Shown in pieces: positions 1 to 11,340 of a stretch of DNA of 64,000 bases. This DNA is from Chrysoperla carnea (taxonomy: Eukaryota; Arthropoda; Insecta; Neuroptera; Chrysopidae). Where the stretch lies: contig NC_058338.1 of the NCBI RefSeq assembly GCF_905475395.1, positions 1,923,001 to 1,987,000 of the forward strand, read 5' to 3'. The notes beneath the pieces were generated by a model, which had not been told where the DNA came from, did not search any database, and was given only the letters and a program-made list of their open reading frames with translations. The position numbers and the translations under genes are program-made. Within the stretch, counting starts at the first letter, position 1. Each line of letters opens with the position of its first letter.

Positions 1-120
1 AATAAAAAATTTAAAAACTATATAAGAAATAATTTTAACTTATTTTCATTATTCTTATATTGGGTTATTTCAGGCTTTCAATAAAGAAATTTTCGTAGCA
101 ACTTGGATGTAATTTTTTAT

Positions 121-562
121 TCAAAGCCTCATTGTCTTAATTAAATCTCGTAATTTTAATTTCAGTAACAGCTGTGAGAGTTTTTCTCATCACTTCAATA
201 AAGTAAGTTGAAAAAATCCACAATTCGGATGGATTCGTTATACTTTGGCTATCTTCGTAGCTTCCTTAGATCATTTATAAATAGATATGCCCAACGTGTA
301 CCAAGTTTGACATTTTAGTTTCAAATCCTCATTATCTTAATTAAATCTCTAATTTTAATTTCAATAACAGCTGTGAGAGTTTTTTTCATCACTTCAGTAA
401 AGTAAGTTTAAAAAAATCCACAATTCGGATGGTTTCGTTATACTTCGACTATCTTCGTAGCTTCCATTTGCCATATTAGAAATTTTGTATCAGTATTCAG
501 ATACATTGTGTTTTCCTTAGATCATTTATAAGTAGATATGCCCAACGTGTATCAAGTTTGAC
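121..562. repeat. Imperfect tandem duplication, unit about 190-240 bp
   Basis: Two copies follow each other: about 121-312 and 321-562. Both run from CTCATT.TCTTAATTAAATC, through CACAATTCGGATGG and TCTTCGTAGCTTCC, to the shared end CCCAACGTGTA.CAAGTTTGAC. The second copy carries about 50 extra bases (about 464-513) before the TTAGATCATTTATAA segment. No coding content is apparent. Confidence 0.85.
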
Positions 563-574
563 TTATTAGTATAC

Positions 575-965
575 ATAGCCGAGGAGATTTTGAAACTAAA
601 CAGAGCTGATATTAGAGTCATCGTAGAGTTACTCACAGGGCATGATAACCTGAACAAGTTCCAACATCAGATTCGGAGAAAATTCAGAAGAAACATCGAT
701 CCACTTTCTCTGTTACTGCCCGGCGCTCATACAGCAGCGAAGGAAATGGTTTGGACCGGCCATAGTCGAACCAGAAGAAATTAGGAAACTCAGCGCTAGG
801 CAAATCCTGGGTTTCAGTACATCAGTTGGTTATACTAGCCACTGAAAAGCGTAGCGGGGATAGAGTACAAGGGTCTATTTGGCTAGGTGCTCTGAACCAT
901 TGCTTCGAGGCCTGATGCTCGAGCATGGCCCGCTAACCTCCATACCCATACCCCATACCCATACA
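575..965 (+). mobile_element. LINE ORF2 carboxy-terminal fragment with 3' tail (broken)
   Basis: A short reading frame around 590-784 contains a DIRV.ELLTGHDNLNK motif followed by a decayed Cys/His-like stretch. A second frame immediately after it gives PEEIRKLSARQILGF. This order is typical of the very end of ORF2 in Jockey/I-type non-LTR retrotransposons. The change of frame between the two halves shows that the copy is dead. The GC content is higher than in the flanks. The fragment ends in a short CCATAC-rich tail at about 938-965, consistent with a 3' retroposon end. Family assignment beyond a Jockey/I-like LINE is not possible here. Confidence 0.7.
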
Positions 966-2222
966 TAGATAAACGCCTGTCAACATCTGAGGTAATTGCT
1001 TAGGTCAGCTAGGGATATTAATCAACAAGTGAAATTTACAAAATTTTTAAAAACCCCCAGCCAATTTTTCGCGTACAAAACCCTAAACTCGCACTTGAAA
1101 TATAGCTAAGAACACTCCATGAAAAATCAAAATAATTTAGGACCTACGATGCTTTTTCGTAGGATATTCGAATTTCTCGAATCTTTTCTGGAATGATATC
1201 TTGAAGTTGTTTGGAAATAGTATAAAAATTTGGGGTCCCTGGACACTTTCTCACAGTGTCCAATACGAAAAAATGGCCTGGGGCTGTTGGTTATATACTA
1301 TATAAATATATCGAGTGTATCTTAGAATATAATTTCCGCTTTGAGTGTGTCGGGTGTCCTTCTGTTTCTTGGTTTTAAAGGATTTAATAAAAAAAAAAAT
1401 CGTTAAGGCACTGAAAAAATATTTATTTTCGCAATTTTCAATTTACAAATAACAAGTCAATTATATTTAGAAAAAAAAAAGATACTTAAAAACTTAAGCA
1501 AGAGTTGAACTTGAGACTTTTAATATAAAAGTTTACAATTCCACTGTAAATTACAATCTATTATTATTTTAAATATGAATACAGTTTAACTGTAATTACT
1601 GTACAATTATATACAGTTTGTGATTAATAAAAAGTCTCTCAAAATTAACTCGAACTAGGGGATTTCCATTTATCGATAATAAATTTTGACTTGATAAAAT
1701 ACAGGCTTGGCTTTTATTTCATCTTGAAAATAACTGATTTCAAAATTCATAAAAACTACAAGAACCCTGATCCAAACGTGATCGTAGAGATCTTATTTAT
1801 TCGTTTATCAAATTACATAATTTACCCCTCATTTTCAAGCTTATCGTACTTTTTAACGACCAAAAATAGACTCATGGTCGAAAAATGTACCGCTTAAGGA
1901 AAAAATAAACTAGAGAAATAATATAAACATTTAATTTTGTTCATTATGTGATTTGCATATCATAACTGTAATAAAATTGCCTAAAAATAACAAAAAGTTA
2001 ATTTTTTTTGTCACTTGATGGGCTAGTTTAATCTATACACCTAAAAATCTCGGGTTTTTTCTTGAAAGTAAGGATGTTTGTTTTGAAAATCTACCAAATA
2101 GATTTTAAAAAGGTCCTACTCTGTGTATTATTTCTCCAGCCTATTTTTAGCCACGATACTGACTGCACTGCGAAATTCGACACGGGTCGAGCTAATAATA
2201 GAAATTAAAATCGTTAACATTT
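966..2222. other. AT-rich intergenic DNA
   Basis: No gene is supported. A stretch at about 1,826-1,897 (CATTTTCAAGCTTAT and AAAAATGTACCGCTTAAG) recurs at about 16,270-16,340 in the same orientation, so it is part of a dispersed repeat. The final part is the 3' flank of the zinc-finger gene that ends at 2,223. Confidence 0.6.
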
Positions 2223-5200
2223 CTACGAATCCTCGGCATCTTCCGTAAATCCATTTTGATTTTGATCGCGTTTCATGTGCAAACTTAAATGACGTTTAAA
2301 CAACGGTTTCGAATCAAAGTTCATGTTACACCGTTGACAATTCAACAAAACACCATTATTATGGATCTTTTGCATATGATTCTTTAGATGTGAACTCCTG
2401 AAGAACGTAAAATTACACAGTTCACATTCATACGGTCGTATTCCCGTGTGTAACTTTTTATGCGACGCTAATCCACCACTGTACGCGAATCGAGCTTTAC
2501 ACAGCTTACATTTATAAGGCCGTTCTTTGGTATGACTACGCATATGACGCGTTAATAAACTCCGTCGATAGAATGCTTTACGACATTCTGGACACGTAAA
2601 CGGTTTAATTCCCGAGTGCGTTTTCAAGTGACTCGTTAAAGTGCTTAAATATTTGAATTTCTTCTCACAAATATCGCACTTGTGTTGGGGTTCCTTAATC
2701 GTATGCATTTTCAGATGTGTTTTTAAACTTGAATCATGGACGAACGTCTTGTAGCAGATCTCACATTGGAAAGGGTGTTCCCCCGTGTGCGAGAGCATAT
2801 GTCGTTTAAGGACACTCGGTTGAACAAAGCCTCGATTACACACCTCGCATGAGTATGGCAGATCGCCTACGTGATTTTTCACATGAATATTTAACGATGA
2901 CAACGATGTAAAACTTTTTTTACAATACTCGCATGTGTACGGTTTTAAACCGGTGTGAGTTCGAACATGTCGAATTAAATGGCTACGATATGGAAATGAT
3001 TTATTACAAACATTACATGATAACCCAGCACCGTAATCTAATTTTACACGTTCTTTTTCTAAAATTTTCTTAACTACAACCGAATTCGAATTGCTTTCCT
3101 CGTCATTTTCAGTTTCGACTTCAATTTCGTTGTAATAATCACTTAGAATTGTATTATTATCACCAGCTCGTCCATCCAACGATCGATTCTCGTCTGACGA
3201 CGATGTCGATTTTGTTGAATTCCGTCGAATTTTTATTTTAAATTTATTATGATTTGTTTCATTTCGTTGAATTTCATAATTTGTTTCCTCCGATTCGTCG
3301 GGTATTTCAATGATTTTCTTTTTCGGTGATGCAAATATATCAATTTCCGGGAAGATTTTCTTTGGTGAACGTTGCCGTTCACTTTTTCGTGGTACAATTT
3401 TTAATTCAATCTCAATTTTTTGTGGATCGGAATAATTTTCTAAGTGATTACGTTTTTGTGGACGCTTCGATTTAATTGCGGTATGTCGACCGGTTTTTGC
3501 TGGTGTTTCGATTTTCTCTTGTTGTGGCGAGAATTCGGTACCGTTGATTAATTTTAGATCCTGATCGATTGTTTGATCTTTATACATGCCAGAACTTTGT
3601 TGGATAATTGCCAAATCATCGGATATCGAAGTTGTCCGTTGTTTTTTATCATCGTCGTCATTTTCGTTATCGGATTCTTCGCTTAATTTTGGTGAGACGA
3701 AATATAGCGGTTTGGGAATACCACGCTCGCAAATATCTTTTTTCGAGGTCGGACGAAAATTTTGTAATTTTAATCGTTGATATAAAACTTGTTTTTGTGG
3801 ATCGTTCAATTTATTAAAATCGGAGATTAACATGTTCGTTGAGAGTTTTCGATTTGGAACATCGGTTTTTTTCTCGTCAAATCGTTTTGGTGGTACAATT
3901 TTCTCAACTCGTGCTCGTTTAACAATCGGTAATTTTGTATAAATCTCCGATGATTTTTTCTCGTCGATATCTTTTACAAATGTATATCGAGTTCGTTTAG
4001 TTTTTCGGGTTCGAACAAACACTGGAACATTTTTTCGACCGGATTTTAAATATGATACACCTTGTGGTGGTTTATATTTATCCGATTTTTTCGGTCTTCC
4101 ACGTCCTTTGTACTTAACATCATCTCTGGGGGAAATTTTCACAGGAATTTCTTCTTTTTCCTTTTCCTCGATGATAGGTGGTTCTTCAATAATTGGCGGT
4201 TCATCAGGTTCCTCAGAAATTTCCTCGCAGTTTTCTAAAATTGTTTCAGTTTCAATGTACGATGCAGGTTCAGGTATTTCTGATTTTACTTCAATATTTT
4301 CCTTTTTAATTTGTTTGATCGGGATTAGTTTTGAGTTTTCCTTGTTTCGAAAATCATCCATTGTTACATAATGAATATTTTGTGGTTTGATAACCGATTT
4401 AATAAGAACAAATCGACCTTTTGGTACAATTTTCTCTTTATGATTTTCCTCTTCAGAACGAGGAGGTGGTAGGGGTGATGATGAATCATCTCTAGGTAAA
4501 TCTGGCGTTACAATATCATCAGTTATAACTTCACATTCTTCGCCTAAATGAAAATCATCGTTATCAAAGTACATCACGATATCTCCGTTCGATTGTTGTA
4601 CAATTTTTTCACTAGGCTCATCTTGTTTAAACGAAGATATTTCATCGAAATTTTCGATTTCCGAATGAAATTGTTCGTCTTCAAAATCACCGCCATCGAC
4701 GCAGTTTCGTGTTTCATTCGAGCTAATTGATTCGGATGATGAAACCGTTATTAAATTTTTCGATAAATTTGAGAATGTATAAATTGGATTGATATCGTTC
4801 GATGAATAACAGTTTCGCGTCGTTTCGCCGTTATTTGTGGACACGATGATCGAACGAAAATCGGATATTTTTGGTGAGAGATGAATATTTTCTAAATTTT
4901 CTAAATCGTTAAATATTTGTACATTTGATGGTTCGATATTGATTTGTACTGATTTAATTGATGTGTTCGCTGATTGACTGTTGTTTAATAATGTCGATTG
5001 ATTTTGTATAATTGCTCGAAGTTGTCGATCCATTTGCTCGCATTTCGTTTTAAATAAATGTGAGATTTCTAAAGCACGATGGCATTGTTTACATATTTGA
5101 TGTGGTAATGGATCACCTAGTGCAACCTATATTAACAAAAAAAAAAAATATATATATACAGGGTGTCTTTTTACCCGATTGAGAAACGCAAAGGAGTGAT

Positions 5201-6096
5201 TGAAAAAAGTGTGCTTTGCAATGGCATAGCGAATAGGGTATTCCACTATTTTTGAAAAAGTACTTCAAAATGTTGATTTTGCTAATAAAAAGCCAACAAA
5301 AATTTATTTCGGAAAAATACACACGCTTTTTTGCCAAAAACTTAAATTTTAAACCTTTTTTAAACTGTTAAAAACGCGGGCATCCAATTTAATGACGTAA
5401 TATCGGTATCATTATACGAAATAACACAAGTAAGTTTGACAGATATATTCATAGACATCTGATTATAATAAATATAAATACTTACTAACTATGTATATAT
5501 TATACTCAGCTGTCTACACTTAACTAACTGATGGTCTATGATTCATACCGATATGACATCACAGCAGGGCTTACCCGCGTTTTAGGTCACGTGATATACA
5601 GTTTAAAAATTACGATTTTTAATTTTAATATTATAAAAGAAAAATGTGCTTTTATGACTCGAAATCAGAATATAACTTATTTAACTTTTTCAAATTTCAT
5701 AATTTATTTTTTACTAACGATAATACCCTATTTACGCCCATAGAGACATGAAAAATTCCATGAATCGCTGTGCAATCAAACCACCGCAAATTTCGATATC
5801 GCAATGAGGAATAAAATATTTTGCGCCAAATATAAAATAAGTTTCTATGAATTTTCTTAACCCAATATTTTCTTGGGCAATTAAATTACAAATAGGTAAA
5901 TTTAACTAGACATTTAATTTAAAAATATGAAATCTAAAACTTCGAATAAATTGAAAATGAAAATACATACATGAACAGCTGCACATGCCATTATTTTATC
6001 ACAAATTTGCTGATTTGAGTTTGTTTCAAAAATAGGTAATAAATGATTATCACTTAAACAGATACGGCATAAATGTGTTAAAATTTTCACTTCCAT
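2223..6096 (-). CDS. ZAD and C2H2 zinc-finger transcription factor with AT-hook, two exons
   Basis: Exon 1 is 6,096-5,971 (ATG start, 42 codons) and exon 2 is 5,126-2,223; the 844-bp intron has GT...AG borders and phase 0, giving about 1,009 residues. The amino end forms a ZAD domain: Cys pairs at residues 10/13 (CRIC) and 54/57 (CKQC), with the typical end FKTKCEQMDRQLR split over the two exons. A long acidic, Ser-rich, poorly conserved linker follows; it holds an AT-hook (GRGRPKK, near residue 380). From about residue 745 there are nine C2H2 fingers in tandem, the first six joined mostly by TG(E/L)-type linkers. ZAD proteins are an arthropod-enriched family that dimerise through the ZAD and bind DNA through the fingers. 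This one is probably a nuclear DNA-binding regulator. Its target and ortholog are unknown. Confidence 0.93.
5155..5250 (+). repeat. Dispersed repeat fragment in the ZAD gene intron
   Basis: The intron contains ACAGGGTGTC followed by TTTTTACCCGATTGAGAAACGC and AAAGGAGTGATT. The same block, slightly changed, is at 17,701-17,735, where it flanks a long foldback element. ACAGGGTGTC also occurs at about 52,497. This supports an interspersed family with copies in this window. Confidence 0.6.
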
Positions 6097-6739
6097 TTTG
6101 TTTGAAAATGAATCAAAATTTTACTTTAAATATCTATGTTGAAATTGTTTGAAGCACTCTTTTTACATTACGGCAGATGACGCCATTTGAAATTCAAGAA
6201 GTTTACTTGATTCGTGATCGTATATTTTAATAAAGTGTCACAGAGACGTATCTAATTTAAAATTTGCTTTTTAAGTAAATATTTGTTACTTATTTTAAAA
6301 TAGAAATTGTAAAAATATATTTACTATTTGTTTATTAAGAAAAAATTATTTGAGTTTTTATTTTCAAAAATTAAATATTCAATTTAGCCGCTAAAATAGA
6401 GAAGACTCTGTCAAAAAAAAAGCCCCCTACCCCCAAAAAGAAACAGGGCATAGAAAATCACTAAAAACATGAAGAGTGTTATAGTTAAAATAAGGGTAAA
6501 TTATTCTCTAATTTTTAAATAATAAATAATTGAAAAAGTTTAACACTTTACGCTGAGTTTGAGCGTCAAATTAGGTCACGTGATCAGTTCTTTTGAAACA
6601 GGCAGTTCCGTTGTATCCAAGGTTTTACTAAACCCCTTACTAGAACGAGCCTAAAGAAATGGTAATTCTAAAAGAAATACAAATATACAAGCTAAAAAAT
6701 ATATAATTTTTTTAAATATTCTCGATTACATAAAAGTTT
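6097..6739. other. Intergenic region upstream of the ZAD gene
   Basis: This region lies between the start of the ZAD gene and the end of the first IBA57 paralog, so it should contain the zinc-finger promoter. It is AT-rich. A block at about 6,558-6,592 with GAGCGTCAAATTAGGTCACG and TGATCAG recurs at 8,004-8,036 between two IBA57 exons. No TATA box or initiator can be assigned with confidence. Confidence 0.5.
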
Positions 6740-8419
6740 TTATCTGAGAGCTGTTGCCCATAATTGTTCAGGCATTTCATTTGTCAACATAACTGGCCAC
6801 CAATCAGGTTTCGGTGCTTTCACCTGCAAACATACCCAAAAAAGAAAAAAATTAAAATTTTTATCTACTACAAAAAGGTCACAAATTTTTCTCCAAGACG
6901 TATGGCGCCTTGTTTCTCTTCGCTACGCAAATAGTATAGAGGCTAGTACACACCTTAACGTTTTTCACAACCATATCGTCACGATTAATATAATCGGTGC
7001 GTAATAACGCAATGCCATATTTATCGTAAGTACCACGTAATTTTCCAACAATCATTTGTTTCTTTGTATGCTCAATAATAATTGGATCATCAAAATTCAA
7101 TTCATCAACTTTACTAGCACCATCAAAAATGACTGGTGTCATACGATAATGTATAAAACCATTTAGATACAATGATATCGTAATATCACCCCCCAGATAA
7201 CGACCTTTATTAAAATGAATACCATTTAAATAATCACCATTCGATTCTAATGGACTACTTTTGTTTGGTGGCAGCTCTTGTACACCTTCTGCGATACCCA
7301 ATTTGTAGCGAAGCTGTTTGTATGTTGTAAGATTATGACGACGTTTAATGTTTAACTTTTGTATGATTTGATTAAAATCTATATCATTGGATGCAATTAT
7401 ACGTAAACCTATGATTAATGGTTAAATATTAATAATTATTTTCATATTTCAATAAATCGGAGTGCAAACTTCGACACAATCGCCATTTTGATTCCGCAAA
7501 CTTTTGAGTGGTTTTAGCAGATTTATGGTAAAAATTTATTTTTAAATTTTGGTACATTTCTTTCCGTAAAAAGCAACAAAGGATGATATGAGTTTAGTTA
7601 GTTCTCCTATTTTTCGAAATGATATGTAATCAAATCCAAGATGGTTGACTTTCGAATAATGATCGTTGATTTTAACAATTATGCTTAAATTTACCTAATT
7701 GCGGTGACCGTGGATCTGAATAAACCATCACTAAATCCTGTAAATCATTATTTAACCATTTTCGTTTCGCACAATTTACATTCGTTTTAATCATGTCAGC
7801 TTCGTTACGTATCCGTAACGCATCTGAACTGAATATTTGCCATACATTTAATTTACTACCATAGTTTGTTATTTGTATCGAAGAATTACTTTTAGTATAT
7901 TTATTTAAATGTTGTTGTACGATACCTAAAAAAATGTGCGGGTAAAATCGTTCAGTGAAAATTCAAAAGGTGTATTTTTACGCGTTGACGTTTGACGCTC
8001 AGTTGAGCGTCCGATTAAGTCACGTGGTCAGTTTTCAAATATAAATTTTATTTACCTATGGCAGGCATATCAATATCCAATAAATATGAATTCGATTCAG
8101 ATGTTTTATACAAAATACCATCCGTTATTAATCGTCCATGATCATTTAAAAACATTGTATACAAGGATCCAATTGATTTTTGTATATATGATAGATCATT
8201 TGTAATCAACGATTGTAAATATTCATCAACATGACGGCCATTGATTTTTAATAATGTACGATCCATTAGTTGTTCAATCTCTAATGATTGGTGTTGTTGG
8301 TGGGGTGATAATTGTGGTTGCGTTTGAGTTTGTGGTATCGTTAATGTTGTTGTTCGACCAGTTTTTATTGAGCGGAATAAATTTGTCCATTTTATCAAAT
8401 TAATAACTAAAAAATTCAC
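6740..8419 (-). CDS. IBA57/CAF17-like paralog 1, four exons, signature motif decayed
   Basis: Exons lie at 8,419-8,056, 7,925-7,695, 7,408-6,954 and 6,823-6,740; all borders are GT...AG and the phases match, giving about 377 residues. The family (GcvT/YgfZ fold, mitochondrial) helps ISCA1/ISCA2 mature 4Fe-4S proteins. Visible family features are the amino-terminal SLITNDLSYI.....TMFLNDHGR, SDPRSPQLG, LESNGDYLNG and the carboxy-terminal PDWWP. The normally invariant KGCY.GQE is KGRYLGGD here, so the Cys and the QE pair are lost, and the following LTAR segment is also altered. No ATG is present at the 5' end: the frame opens at GTG after a stop, and an acceptor-like TTTTTTAG lies at about 8,410-8,403, so an upstream first exon is likely. 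The frame is otherwise open, so the protein may be expressed but functionally changed. Confidence 0.82.
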
Positions 8420-9218
8420 AAAAACTTCGATCGCTTGTTCAAAATATTACAATGCGGCGTGTGTTGACGCATTGTTTTTTAAAGGCCCGCACAAAGGGGC
8501 CAAACTCTAGTAAATTGATAAACCTATAAAATGTTAGTTTGTTCGCTCACGAAAATTACAAAAGCAATTGTTTGTTTGCACATTACAGTATCAGATTTAT
8601 ACTCTAAACTACTGAACTGATTTTGATGAAACTTCAAAGGATACTTACATTCCACATACTGGCAATCTTTGTATGGGGGAGGGGTTCTAAAATTGACATG
8701 GAGTTAAAAGTAACAGACGATTTACATACCAATAGATTTATTCGGCTTAATAGGAAACATTGCGTTCAATATATGCAATGATGATAAATTCTTTCAATAT
8801 TCTTGGGTTTTATTAACAGAAATTTGGTCTTTTATGCCATTATTTTAAAAAAAGTTATAATCGATCGGTTATTCTAATTCTGACAAATATTCAAAACATA
8901 TGCATACAAATGCTTTGTTCAAAAATGTGTCTAAGCAAGCGTTGAAACGTCATACATGAAACGTGTCGCCTCAAAACGAACTGCAAGACTTTTTGATTTT
9001 CAAAAAAGGCAATTTTGCCCTAATTTCTTGTATTTCAACTTTTCTTCTATCTTATACTGTTTAAAAAATACATTTCACAGACCCTTGACTTAATTGACTT
9101 TAAATAGGTAGTTAGGCCCGCGCTCAAGACTCATCTCAACGGAGGGGGGTGATTTCAAACCCTTGTTAATCATATCGTCATACAGTCAACAAAAACAAGG
9201 GGGCAAGTCGCTCTTTTT
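8420..9218. other. Intergenic DNA with dispersed-repeat remnants
   Basis: No gene is seen. At about 8,600-8,640 there is CTACTGAACTGATTTTGATG, and a matching sequence in the opposite orientation occurs inside the release-factor intron at about 12,735-12,760 (CCATTCAGTAGTTTTTGCG). Phrases of this kind are common in interspersed insect repeats. The 5' flank of IBA57 paralog 1 is included here. Confidence 0.5.
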
Positions 9219-9645
9219 AACCCCCGAACAAAAAAAGGGGTGTTATAAGTTTGACCGCTATGTCTGTCTGTCTGTGGTATCGTAGGGCCTAAACGGATGA
9301 ACCGATTTGGATTTTTTTGTTTCGCTTGAAAGGTAATTTCAAGTACGAGTTTAGGTTTCCGCATTCGGAACAACTCTTCCCTGGTGGAAATAATATTTGA
9401 AGAAAGAATAAGAAATTCTGAAAAAGTCTTAGGAACTTTGAACTTCTCAACGTTTTCGGACTAGTTTAATTCAGAGTTCTTAATACTTTTTTAAAGTTTC
9501 TAAGACTTTTTCAGAGTTTCCTAAGACTTATTCTTTTTTCAAATATTTTTTCCACCAGAGTTAAGGAAAAGCTTATTTAATGGAGAATGTTCTAAGATAC
9601 GTTTTAAGTGCGAGTTTAGGATTCCGTACCTAAAAATTTGATCGT
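9219..9645 (+). repeat. Dispersed repeat split by a foldback insertion
   Basis: The element starts at about 9,217 with TTAACCCCCGAAC and AAAAAAAGGGGTG. It continues through a CTGTCTGTCTGTGG run and ACGGATGAACCGATTTGG to a CTTGAAAGGTAATTT block near 9,330-9,345. Its distal part (GGAGAATGTTCTAAGATACG, then AGTGCGAGTTTAGG and ATTCCGTACC) resumes at about 9,580-9,640. Related pieces are at 50,620-50,685 and 52,660-52,715, and the same core is the unit of the 83-bp array at 43.5-48.0 kb. Confidence 0.75.
9378..9560. repeat. Short foldback element nested in the dispersed repeat
   Basis: The left arm (CTGGTGGAAATAATATTTG, then AAGAAAGAATAAG) is matched in reverse complement by CTTATTCTTTTTTCAAATAT and TTTTTCCACCAG at the right end. 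Inner parts also pair (AAAAAGTCTTAGGAA against TTTCTAAGACTTTTT). It interrupts the dispersed repeat described at 9,219-9,645. It has no coding capacity. Confidence 0.75.
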
Positions 9646-9801
9646 CATATTCCTCATTGCATTCATGGGCATGGAATAAAAAAAAAAAAACTTATAATAG
9701 AGATTCTTTAATAAATAAATTTTTTTAATAAACAACAAATACACAAAACAACTTGGAACACAATTTTCACCATATTCATTGGTCAAAAATCAACAAAATA
9801 T

Positions 9802-10959
9802 TCACGATGTTCTCGTCACAGCATCTTTTGCTACTTCATCAGTTTGACTTGTTTTAGTTTCACCAACAGTTTCAGTGCTTCTATTCTCATTTTCAATGAC
9901 ATCTCCACTCTTAGCTTCTTTAGCTGCAACCTTAGACGCTTCTAATGGCCACCAAGAAGGCCTTTCTGTCTTCGCTTGACATTCCCCAATCGTAAAATCA
10001 TTATGTTTCAATGCATTGTCAATCCGTAATAATCCAAGCCCATATTTCTCACAAGCGCCACGTAATTTTCCAACATTCGTTTTATTATCACGAATATAAA
10101 TCGTTTCATCGTTACCGAGTTTATTTTCGGTATTCTCGTTAAATATTAACGGCATTAAACGTTTTCGAATAACACCCGTATGATAAGTTCGAGCTGTTAA
10201 CTCTTGTCCTAAGTAACAACCTTTTTGAAAACTAATTCCATGTAAGTAATCGCAATTCGCTTCCAATGGAAAACATTTTCCCGGTGGTAATTCTAACGAA
10301 CCTTCACCAATCCCCAATTTATAACGTAATAATTGATGAGGACTATCAGTTTCATCGATATCATTGCAAATATTTAATTTATCCTGGATTGTATCAACTT
10401 TTAAATCGGTTGAAGCTAATAAACGTGCTCCTAAACGCCAAGATCTTGGATCTTTATAAATATAAAGTACATCTTGGTCGGTATTTGACCTGGAATTTTT
10501 ACGAGCTAAAATTTCTTTAATTTTTGGATGTACTTCCGTACGTTTGGGACTTTGTGTATCAAATAAGACCCACAATCGTAAAATTAATTCTAAGTTCGTA
10601 ATTTCAAGTTTTTTACGTAATATATATGTAGATAAATGTTTTTCTAAGATTGGCACTAACAAAGAATCGATTTCGATCAAGTATGTATGTTCTTCGGGAG
10701 CCCGATAAATAATTGAATCAGCTAGAACTCGACCTTTTGTGTTTAAAAACATCGTGTACATCGATGATGTGGAATCTTTTAAGTGAGCGATATCATTTGT
10801 GATTAAACCTTGAAGAAAACTTTGAGCCTCAGGACCTTTGACTTTTAATGCACCTCGATTTGATAATTCTTGAATTTTTAACGTTCCATTTGATAGTTGA
10901 TGACAATATCGATAATATTGTAAACTTACAACAATTTTTTTTTGCAAGATTCTAAACAT
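9802..10959 (-). CDS. IBA57: IBA57 homolog (CAF17/YgfZ family), intronless, canonical motif
   Basis: A single open frame of 385 residues begins at ATG 10,959. The first part is basic and hydrophobic (MFRILQKKIVVSLQYYR), fitting a mitochondrial presequence. Family features in order: LQGLITNDI near residue 50, TMFLNTKGRVLADSIIY, LPPGKCFPLEANCDYLHG, the diagnostic [33 protein letters not shown] and a carboxy-terminal SWWPLEA. The family works in the mitochondrial matrix with ISCA1/ISCA2 on 4Fe-4S cluster assembly, needed by aconitase, lipoate synthase and complex I. The tail of about 40 residues after SWWP is Lys/Glu/Thr-rich and longer than usual. It has no introns while its neighbour paralog has three, so it may descend from a retrocopy. 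Judged by its motif it is the better candidate for the functional gene. Confidence 0.94.
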   Translation of the reverse strand: MFRILQKKIVVSLQYYRYCHQLSNGTLKIQELSNRGALKVKGPEAQSFLQGLITNDIAHLKDSTSSMYTMFLNTKGRVLADSIIYRAPEEHTYLIEIDSLLVPILEKHLSTYILRKKLEITNLELILRLWVLFDTQSPKRTEVHPKIKEILARKNSRSNTDQDVLYIYKDPRSWRLGARLLASTDLKVDTIQDKLNICNDIDETDSPHQLLRYKLGIGEGSLELPPGKCFPLEANCDYLHGISFQKGCYLGQELTARTYHTGVIRKRLMPLIFNENTENKLGNDETIYIRDNKTNVGKLRGACEKYGLGLLRIDNALKHNDFTIGECQAKTERPSWWPLEASKVAAKEAKSGDVIENENRSTETVGETKTSQTDEVAKDAVTRTS

Positions 10960-11328
10960 TTTATATTTTTTACCAGTAAATTATAAACAAAAATTATTTT
11001 GACATACTTGTTAATATGTACACGCCATTAAAGATTTATTTTAATAATTTTTATGGTAAAGATTTTAGAATATAAAATCAATTCGATTAATAATCGTTCG
11101 GAAATACAAAATAAAAATTTCTAATTAAATTCATATTACATAAGCAGCACAATTTGTTTTGTAATCTGTCAAAATAAATAAACACTGCCAATGATTTCAC
11201 ACAAACTTTTAAGTCCCTTTTCTACATTTGTTATTCTATTTTCTAAGTAAGGGACATGGAGCGTCTCGCGACAGGATGAGTTAGACTTTATGTTGCAGAT
11301 GCCAGCTGTGCTGTAAGTAAGTGTTACT
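10960..11328. other. Intergenic region upstream of IBA57
   Basis: This AT-rich region immediately precedes the IBA57 start and should hold its promoter. No gene, tRNA or clear core promoter motif can be supported. Confidence 0.5.
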
Positions 11329-11340
11329 AGATCTAAGACT

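Noticed and set aside
590-784. Small protein gene at the left end
   Set aside because: The frame starts at a non-ATG codon, and its content matches the end of a LINE ORF2 with a frame change after it.
8400-8419. GTG as the true start of IBA57 paralog 1
   Set aside because: Nuclear genes rarely start at GTG. An acceptor-like TTTTTTAG just inside suggests that an upstream exon supplies the ATG.
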